Origin: Haliclona indistincta | Taxonomy: Eukaryota > Porifera > Demospongiae > Haplosclerida > Chalinidae | Assembly (NCBI GenBank): GCA_964017065.1 | Contig: OZ024788.1 | Coordinates: forward strand, 12,542,845-12,606,844 | Direction of reading: 5' to 3' | Length of the DNA stretch: 64,000 nt | Shown: in pieces, positions 56,295 to 64,000 of the stretch | Position numbering within the stretch: the stretch's first letter is position 1 | How the letters are laid out: the number at the start of each line of letters is the position of its first letter | Made by a program: the position numbers and the translations under genes | The notes under the pieces: generated by a model | Databases searched by the model: none | What the model was told of the DNA's origin: nothing | The model's input: the letters and a program-made list of their open reading frames with translations, nothing else

Positions 56295-57326
56295 CTATCT
56301 AGGCATTTGATTCCCCTGCAGTCTGTAAATTCTATCTACGTTCTTGTTAAACTTCTCCAGTGCTTCTGCATCTTTCATTTTCTCGTGATCTGAATGAGAA
56401 TTACATTACTATTATGTACGATTGTATATTTTAACATACCTCTCTCAATTTCATCAAGGTGCCGGCAAACATAATAAGCGAACGTTTCGGTAATTAATTT
56501 GGAATCTTTCAATTTCTCAACAGCATCTCTTGTGGATTGAAGCACTTTCAAGTGATAAGTATCACTGGCGATGTCAGTTGATTTCAGATGGCTGAAATCA
56601 TTTCTCATTCTTTTAAGACAATGCACAGCTCTCCATGCATCGGTAGGACGATAAACATCGACCGAAGCATCAGTTCTTTGACGGTAATTCAAAACAAAAT
56701 TAGTGCCTCTAATAATTCTTAAAACATTTGTTTTGAAATATTTATTTGATTCCAGATAGATAAACACTTTATCCTCTTCTGCAAGTGGTGGTGATGCTTG
56801 TGCTTTGCCAGAAGGAACTATGACAAGAAAATACTCATTATCGGTACTTCCCGGTTCAAGCTTTTTGAACTCAGTTTTGGCTTCAAACAACTTCTCAAAA
56901 AATGATCCGCAATCATGCTTGTATGTTAATCTTTTTGAGTCAAGCAAATGATTTGCAAGAGCTGTAACATCAAGTTCCACGAGTTGCTTACAGTCTTCGT
57001 CAATTGTATCTGCACTTCGATTGGGCAATGGCAAGCCAGTTACTTTCTTCTCTGTTTCACATACTTCTCGTAACACATTAGAAGCAGCGTCAACTAACAC
57101 TCTAGCAGCTGTATAAAAGTTTCGCCTAATAAAATAGAATCATAAGAGTCAAAATATTAACTAACAATAAGGTTAAACTTGTGTAACTTCACCTACTAGA
57201 CTAGTGTAAACTACATATAGTACAATGCTGAATGAATTACAGTATAGAAATAATAGACAACTTTAGTATAACGGCTCAGGAATTTAATAATTAATTTTTG
57301 GACGTAAACTCACTTCTGGAGTACAT
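56295..57326 (-). CDS. DZIP3-like HEPN-domain protein
   Basis: Three exons fit by phase: 57314-57326 (ATG at 57326; MYSR), 56440-57108 and 56295-56389 (ends GNQMPR, TAG). The start is chosen because it joins in phase 1 to TARVLVDAASNVLREVCETE, which resembles the beginning of DZIP3/hRUL138-like HEPN domains. The middle has VELDVTALANHLLDSKRL. The late part reads DAWRAVHCLKRMRNDFSHLK, with an R-x4-H (RNDFSH) motif typical of HEPN proteins and, in active members, of their RNase site. In DZIP3-type proteins the usual position is similar but activity is not established. The end is Lys/Glu-rich helix (EKMKDAEALEKFNKNVDRIY). About 260 residues, no other domain. Family assignment is from pattern memory. 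Confidence 0.6.
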
Positions 57327-57599
57327 CGAGTGAAGAAAGCTAGAAGAATGGAGACGCCACATGTGCCTGCTGTAAATAGCCAAGATGCCTGGACGTGTTT
57401 GCATTGACTGTAGTAACAACCGTGAAAATGGTAGCAGTGTTTCGATGCGTCGTATTCCAAGAAATTTGTTGACAGAACGAAGAGAAAGATAGACAAATGC
57501 TCTTGGACTGGACAGAAAGTCTGCTCAAGGGACTACCACCTAGTATGTAGTCGGCATTTCCTATTGCAGATACTAGGCACACCCCAGACATCACCCTTA

Positions 57600-58265
57600 G
57601 AACGCGCTTCGGTTCCCTAAAAGCCAGACTAGCTGTGGCGAGTGAGTCAAGGCATGCGCTGCAGTTACGAGACCTTGATCTTCAAGCTGTCAGTGTAGGG
57701 CAGCATTGTTTCTTGCTTCCAAGAGCTCGCCCAGAGTAGTACAACGAATGTCATCTTCTACTAATATCACTAAAACTAGAGTTGGCACAGTAGTTTCGAC
57801 GGCCTCGTCGTCTTTGTCAGCCCTTTGCATGGCGCTCCCGTTCGCTAGCAACTAAACTTTCAGCTAGTGGATGGGTCTTCGCAAACAGCGCTAACAATAG
57901 ACACTATCATGTGAATCGGCATGCTTTTTACTACTGTTTTTGAAGTACATAATCTTCATAGAGCAGGCGCATGCAGTGAACTACCAGCTGTTCTTGTAAC
58001 AACCAGCAATGACGAAGTACTCCAAATCATGGTACGTATGGAAGAAAGTACTCCGGAAGAGACGTCACGTTCAATTAACATAATTATTTCTGATTATACT
58101 AAAGTTGTCTATTATAAGTACCATACGTAGGTACCTCTGGTATACTCATCTCCAGGCTCATGCTATTTTTAGTTTGTACATTTATTAGCTTTTTACTGGT
58201 TTGAAGGCATTAATATTATTGATATCCAGACAGAACACTCCAGTTTGATTGATTGATGTCTAAAT
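57600..58265. other. Gap upstream of the HEPN-like gene
   Basis: Probably contains its promoter. No gene is convincing; the plus frame 57921-58130 shows no recognised motif. Confidence 0.35.
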
Positions 58266-58617
58266 ATCGAAATCAAAAGGATGTAGGGTTGTGAAATCTA
58301 CCACTGGTTCACAATTTAAACTAACAAGGAACAAGCATGGAATGGTAACACGATTAATTCGCTGATAACAGACCATAGATCCCTACATCAGTGGCTGCTG
58401 TGGTTGACTATAAAAAGTTCAGCTAGTTGCTGTTGACTGACACCTGACGTGCATTCAGCTTGTGACAAAATATTGATCTTATGTACAGCCACTGATGTAG
58501 GGATCTATGGTCTGTTATTAGCGAGTCAATCGTGTTACCATTCCATGCTTGTTCCTTGTTAGTTTACATTGTGAACCAGTGGTAGATTTCACAACCCTAC
58601 ATCCTTTTGATTTCGAT
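58266..58617. mobile_element. Foldback element
   Basis: Outer ends TCGAAATCAAAAGGATGTAG and its complement; arms of about 130 bp with few mismatches, loop about 58395-58487. No coding frame. Confidence 0.8.
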
Positions 58618-58635
58618 AGAAATCTTTTTAATTTT

Positions 58636-59503
58636 CTTGTTTGTGTCCCTTTTTCTTTTTCAGTGAAGTGCAGTTCAATATCATGCACGTACTGAGTCGT
58701 CTTTGTTTCCACCATTGGTTTAGTTTTCCTGTTGTTGATGACTTTTCTTATTATTAACAATTTTAAACTTGTAGCTATGCTGTACATATCAGCTCGCCTA
58801 CGCATGCATAATAGCCCCGCCCACACTTGTTTGTAGACCTGTACGGCGATTATAATTATTTGTACCATAGGAAGCCTTATTTTCAAAGGCACCGCCAGTG
58901 GTATATTTCAGATATTCCATGGGAAGTCACATGATTTCCTGTGGTATAACTGGATATTCCACGGGAAATCATGTGATTTCCTGTGGTAAGGTAAACTGGG
59001 GTAATTCCGTAAATTGGGTAATTCCGTAATTTTTGTACTAAAGCCATTCTGCTTGAACGAAAGCAAAAGGAATCAGTGTGCAACATAGCATGCGCTAATC
59101 TCTGGCTGTAGTAGATTGATTATTTGACGGAGATCGCTTGTGCTGGCTTTATAGTATGGAACGGCAGAGCACCTTTTTGTAAGCTTCAAACGAGGGGTCC
59201 GACACGCTTCGAATCTCGTACACTCTCTCTAAGAATCCATTTCTGAATCAAGAATCCGTTGTTTGTGTCCCTTTTTCTTTTTCAGTGAAGTGCAGTTCAA
59301 TATCATGCACGTACTGAGTCATCTTTTTGTTTCCACCATTGGTTTAGTTTTTCTTTTGCTGATGGCTTTTTATTATTAACAATAATGTTTCAAACTTGCA
59401 GCTAAAAATAATAGTTATATCAGCTCGCCTACGCATGCATGCAGTGGATACGAGCCCCACCCACACTTGCTTGTAGACCTGTACGGCAGTTGTAATTATC
59501 TGG
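58636..59503. repeat. Direct repeat pair flanking ~400 bp
   Basis: About 58636-58862 and 59262-59503 share TGTTTGTGTCCCTTTTTCTT and TCAGCTCGCCTACGCATGCA with small indels. The left copy supplies the minus frame 58518-58892, which is not credible. Confidence 0.75.
58912..58985. repeat. Two tandem imperfect palindromes
   Basis: Unit ATATTCCA-GGGAA-TCA-TGATTTCCTGTGG, twice, about 37 bp apart. The second is almost a perfect palindrome (CCACGGGAAATCATGTGATT and complement). Confidence 0.65.
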
Positions 59504-60940
59504 CAATTGCAGAATGGTGATCCTATACGAGCTTACCGTTCTTCGAAGGCTCCAGACAAATACGTGTTCTCCGAGATCCATACGGCGTGGCGATGCTCAA
59601 GCTGTGCTTGGTCACGTGCGCTAACCACTGCTTGGTCACGTGCATATTGCGCAATCACAATAATGGCGTCTAACACTTAGCTGACAATGGTTCACGATCG
59701 AGAAATCGCTGAATTTATATCGCCGTTTCGCTAAAAGCAAAGTTTAAAAAGGCACCTGCCAGGAGAATTTCACGAATGTTAGTGGGTGTTTTGGTCTCGG
59801 CATTGCTCGCGTAAAGGCGCTAGGCGCGCTGAAGAAGAAAGAAAGAAGAAAACGAAGATGACGAAACTCGATTTTCACCGTTTGCAGGTTCGTCACTTAG
59901 TAACAATTTCGAGCGATCTCCTTGCTACTGCAAGATGGGGAAACGACAGAGAGCAGATTTAGCATCAGAGAGCAGATTTAGCAGAGAGCAGCATCTCTAT
60001 TTCACATGTTCTTGGTGATTAATTAATAAGTAAACTAGTAATACAAAATAAATTATAACAAAATTAAGACCATAAAAGCGACACCACTGGCACAAAACTG
60101 GCATCATAGGACTGATACTCAACCAGAGTATCTGTTGCAAGTGTATTCAGCAGCGGCACACAACCTGGGTTTGCGTTCTCGTGAAGGAAATTCGGGCTTT
60201 CTCCTGCACGTTTGTAGGTAGGGTCCGCAATGAAAAAAATGAGTGTTACAGATTCAGCGGGATTGCGTCTCAGCGTGTAAAGTGGGTTGACCCGAACATA
60301 GAACAGGTAAAGAGAGAAGCGCCAAGTCCTTCCTTTATGCAGGAAAAACAAGAAGAGTTAAAATAACGTGGGCGGAGCTAGCCAATCGCAATTAAAATGC
60401 TTTTTATTCGAACAACATTCAACGCCGAAGCTTAGTGATGTTCTTAAAGACGCTCAGGATCATACTTTCAAGAATTCCGAGGTCTTGGACGTCGCAGCGT
60501 CCTTCGTGTGTTGTTTCCAGGTCATAATTTGAAAGGGGGCGGGGCTCCCAAAACGGCGAAAAAATACTCTTTGGGCTCAAGCGCCTTTGTACATTGTGCT
60601 GCAGCAACCCTATTGCAGATTTAACTAAGTTAGGTGAAAATGTTTTATGCAAGTTTTATGACGTTTATGCATTTCCTTCCATCTGGCCCAAAAATTTTAA
60701 ACATTTAGATGGAAGGAAGCATGTAAAGTTTATTCGGCTCATTAATATTCATGAATCATTAATTTTTTTAATTATTTGTTGTGTAATAAGGCATACGGTA
60801 TATTGGTGTTTGCGCGCGTATGCTATGCGTGCGTTGCTGTAATAAATCTATCGTACTTGTTGCCAACTTCTGGATGCAGGTCCAGAATTTCTCCAAGGTA
60901 CGGTGTCCATATCTTCTTCTAAACATGATGACCTGTCCCT
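59504..60940. other. Gap without recognised gene
   Basis: Includes a short tandem AGAGAGCAGATTTAGCA (about 59949-59985) and a hairpin near 60675-60720 (TTCCTTCCATCT and complement). Short frames on both strands (60064-60351, 60419-60652, 60594-60842) show no recognisable domain. Confidence 0.4.
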
Positions 60941-62190
60941 GGATTTTTGGTCCGGGTGAAATCGGTCCGGGCGGACCAATTTTACCGTGGAAATATGGGT
61001 CCGGCGGACCAAAATTACCTGTAAAATTGGTCCACCTCCGGAAAAAATGGTCCGACCATGGCGATCAAGACATTCTGCTGTAATGCGCGTTGTAAGCGCT
61101 CTCAGACAATTCTACGATGAATAATGTCCATAGCTAGATCGGAGGCAAGCGCTTTCAGGCAAATACAATGTCCCTAGGTTCATTATGAATTGAAATTGAA
61201 TTGAATTATACAATGTAGATCGGAAAGACGAAATTCATGATAACATTATTCTTTCAGACTTTCACATCCTTTCATCAGGCTGTCTGTGCATCAAGCCTAT
61301 GCTGTATGTATGTATCCGCAGACGGATTCATGTTAGTATAAACAGTACCAGTCTGTCAGCAAAAAGAAATTCAAACTCATTTTACCACAACAGTAAATTC
61401 AACTAAAATGAACTAACTACAAAGTGAACAGTACCACCGCTTCTTAGTTGAAGCAAACACGCTCAAATCAAGATGATACCATTGTTTACAACGGCTGAAC
61501 TTTATCATTATTTTCCTCGCTGAAGTGATCTGGCATTCTGCACATTCAATAAACCGGAACTCGGTGTATAGCACTCCTCCTCTCTCTTCCTTTCTTGTCG
61601 TGGGAAAGTCGATTGACCACCAAACACTGTCGAAGATGATGCCTCATGTCAGACTGCTGAAACTTCAATCTTATGCTTGTCTCCTCCAACAACTTCAAAC
61701 TTCTTTGCCTTATTGCCCGGTCCTTTTTCTACCATCGCTGTATTCCTCGGGATACCCCTGATTGGTGACATACTGAAAGGCGAGTTCAACAAGATGTTCA
61801 TCCTCCTCGTTGTCACTTCCATTTGATTTCCTGACAGTCCTCGTTCCGTGGTGAATCAGTGTCTTACCACGCTAGCGATCGAGTGCGCGTGCGAAGGTAA
61901 AATGTGAGCGCATGGCAGAACTGTTCTAATTGGTCACATTACTCTGTAGCGACTATTACCGACGACAATATCTTCGAACCCAAATTTAGCAGCAGCAGTT
62001 GTTGATGGTAGCACTGGAAAAATTGGTCCGGGCGGACGATTTTTACGGGTAATTTTGGTCCGCACCCAGACCAAATATTTCAGGGTCTGACCAATTTTTC
62101 CAGGAAAATTATTTTAGTCCGGGCGGACAATTTTTAGCGGTAATTTTGGTCCGCCGGACCAAAATTTCCGCGGACCAAAAATTCCGTGAC
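60941..62190. mobile_element. Putative element with GGTCCG-rich inverted ends
   Basis: Two clusters (60941-61075 and 62015-62190) each contain many copies of GGTCCG or CGGACC within AATTTTGGTCCG-type words, in both orientations. The region between (61076-62014) has no recognised gene. The clusters may be the multiply repeated termini of one element of about 1.25 kb, or two separate short elements. Confidence 0.45.
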
Positions 62191-62317
62191 AGACCACGAA
62201 CAACGTACACTGTGGACAGTGAACTGCGTGCTAGTAGTCGCCATTATTGCCGTGAAACGCGAAAATTCATATAGGGGCATGGTCAGTAGTGAATAAACAC
62301 GCCCATTTCTCTAATCC

Positions 62318-62385
62318 GAACAATTCACTAATCCGAACACCTCCCGGAACGGGGCTGTTCGGATTAGTGAGGGTCCACTGTATAA
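62318..62385. repeat. Pogo/Tigger-type terminus
   Basis: ATTAGTGAGGGTCCACTGTA ends a small hairpin (TTCACTAATCCGAACA paired with TGTTCGGATTAGTGA). CAGTGGACCCTC ends followed by TA are typical of pogo/Tigger DNA elements. Only one end is clear. Confidence 0.5.
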
Positions 62386-62564
62386 GTGAAATAAGAGGTG
62401 GTATACTTAATTTAGAACACCTCTGGCTGACAAATCAAATTGCAGAATTACATTGAAGTATAATCGAAATAATAGTTAGACAGTGCATCCGAGCATCTAC
62501 GCGATTTAGAAGCCCGAGAGCCGTTGCTATATAGCGTCCGAGCGTAGCGAGGATGCTGAGCTCA

Positions 62565-62755
62565 AGATTCCAGAAATGCAAGTTTCAGCAAAGCTACGAT
62601 CTAGTAACAGAACGATTTTTCTAAATAAACGCCACACTGCTGAGAAAAATGGGAAAATCCATGCTGCTCGACCGCCAACAATGCTTTATAGGCGCGCGAA
62701 AAAATCGTTCAGTTACTAGATCGTAGCTTTGCTGAAACTTGCATTTCTGGAATCA
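62565..62755. repeat. Long hairpin
   Basis: GATTCCAGAAATGCAAGTTT pairs with its complement at the right, arms about 65 bp, loop about 62635-62695. Confidence 0.8.
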
Positions 62756-62973
62756 GAAGTCTTTGCCACCGAGTTTTATGCATAAACACATCGATCATGG
62801 ACCGCGTCTCTCCATTTTCTTGCGAGCAAGCCAGCCTGTTATATTTCATGACACGAGTAGCTATCAAGACGCACTTGCTATACTGCTAATATCGCTCTGT
62901 CTGCTGCTTTATTTTTCCAGAAACACTGACCATAACAACGTGCAGCGCCGTGAATATTAATTACTGCCCTCCC

Positions 62974-63580
62974 TTAACCCTTTATAGGCTATTGACGCCT
63001 TAAGGCGTCATAATTGACTCCACCTACTCTAGACGTCATAAATAGTGTGAAAAGTGCTCTAGAAAGGTCAAATCAAGTTTAATTGCAAATTACCTGAAAA
63101 AACCACTGTTTTTCGTCGCGCCCTCCCCACTAAACCATATAGAATGGGGGACGGGGGGATTTTTAAAGGGGGGTGTCCCCCCTTTAACCCGGGGTTCGAA
63201 GGGGCAGAGCCCCTCGCCGCTTTCGGCATTTTTAGGGCTTCAGGATGCCCGGAAATTCATACTTTGGCATAGAATATGGTCTAAACTGTGCTGTTTGCTC
63301 ACCTGGACACCACCACGTTTTTGTATCAGTCACCAGGGCTAAATGAAGACCAAAATTAGCTGAAAAATGGCGAGGCCGCAGCACTTAAGTGGCTTCAGTT
63401 CCGAAGTGGGAGTGGCCAACTCAGAGTTTAGTACATGGTCGTAAACTTTGACATGCCAGGTAAAAACAGTGCTAGTTTGGAACAGCTAGCGTACTGCATG
63501 TTGTAGAAAATTGCTAGACAAACTGTCAGTTTAGAGCAAGTCAAATTTTCGTCAAAATAACCTAGCAGCTAAAGGGTTAA
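62974..63580 (+). mobile_element. TTAA-flanked element
   Basis: 607 bp including both TTAA. Starts TTAACCCTTTATAGGC, ends CAGCTAAAGGGTTAA. Same interior as the 23734 copies with scattered differences; it is an older, diverged copy. Confidence 0.85.
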
Positions 63581-63639
63581 TGCCCTCGAATAGAGCAATC
63601 CGATTGGTGAAAGATAACGTACTATGTAATTATGTTACG

Positions 63640-64000
63640 CGGTAGACGTGGCATACTTAGGGTTGGGCGGAAAACAAGATGGCGGCTACACTTAGGCTGA
63701 AAACAATAATTCAAGTATATCTTGGGTTTTGATGACATCAGTAGTATTTTAATTACCTAGGAGCTATCCTAAGATGTAAGCGCTTACAATTAGTCTACTA
63801 ATAGAGACTATAAGAGCAGTTGTTATGGGCATGACAAGATGGCGTCTCGCCTGGAGGCACTCAAGTAAGGCACTACCATATCTTCGCCGTATGGGCTTTT
63901 CAAGCGAATCTAATGTTCTGAAGCTCCTTGCACGATTTGTGCGATTATAAAGAAACCTTTAGAAGCAAAAGAAACCAGTTCTAAGGTGGTAAACCAGAGT
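63640..64000. repeat. Dispersed repeat family C, copy 2 (runs off the window)
   Basis: Homologous to about 4240-4631 and continues through TGGTAAACCAGAG without the foldback found in copy 1, giving an empty site. Confidence 0.75.

Noticed and set aside
58518..58892. 124-codon minus frame
   Set aside because: Spans a foldback arm and a direct repeat; composition follows the repeats and no domain is seen.

Overview
This window looks like nuclear DNA of an early-branching animal, most likely a demosponge (inference). The genes are split by short GT-AG introns, the DNA is AT-rich, and the protein families are animal ones: a semaphorin with sema, PSI, membrane and cytoplasmic parts; a CBP/p300-type KIX domain; ankyrin-ROC-COR-Death proteins; a DZIP3-like HEPN protein; and a Mutator-like transposase fused to a YqaJ nuclease. 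Nothing bacterial (operons, Shine-Dalgarno sites) is visible. I found no rRNA, tRNA or CRISPR.

Layout. 0-2.3 kb (-): large exon of a ROC-like GTPase. 2.7-9.5 kb: nested foldback and MITE insertions. 9.9-16.3 kb (-): Mutator-YqaJ gene, split by a 3.6 kb element with 26-bp terminal inverted repeats (TIRs). 17-22 kb (-): CBP-like KIX locus 1, with a MITE inside its KIX exon. 22.5-29.4 kb (-): ankyrin-ROC-COR-Death-Death gene carrying one nonsense codon and three apparent frameshifts; one intron holds three tandem copies of a TTAA-flanked element. 29.5-36 kb: palindromes, repeats, a Death-exon relic and a semaphorin-tail relic. 36-44 kb: a second copy of repeat family A and KIX locus 2 (-). 44-55 kb (+): semaphorin 3' half duplicated in tandem (unit about 4.44 kb), with relics of Death, ankyrin and GTPase exons on the opposite strand. 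56.3-57.3 kb (-): HEPN-like gene. 58-64 kb: foldbacks and repeats only.

The protein genes belong mainly to innate-type signalling (GTPase/ankyrin/Death), cell guidance (semaphorin) and transcriptional co-activation (KIX). They do not form one pathway. What ties the window together is duplication and transposition: exons of the GTPase, ankyrin and Death genes recur as broken copies beside the semaphorin units, and several repeats serve as empty-site controls for one another, so insertion boundaries and target duplications can be read directly. Exon boundaries below were deduced by eye from reading frame, intron phase and GT/AG sites. Protein families were recognised from memory; no database search was made.
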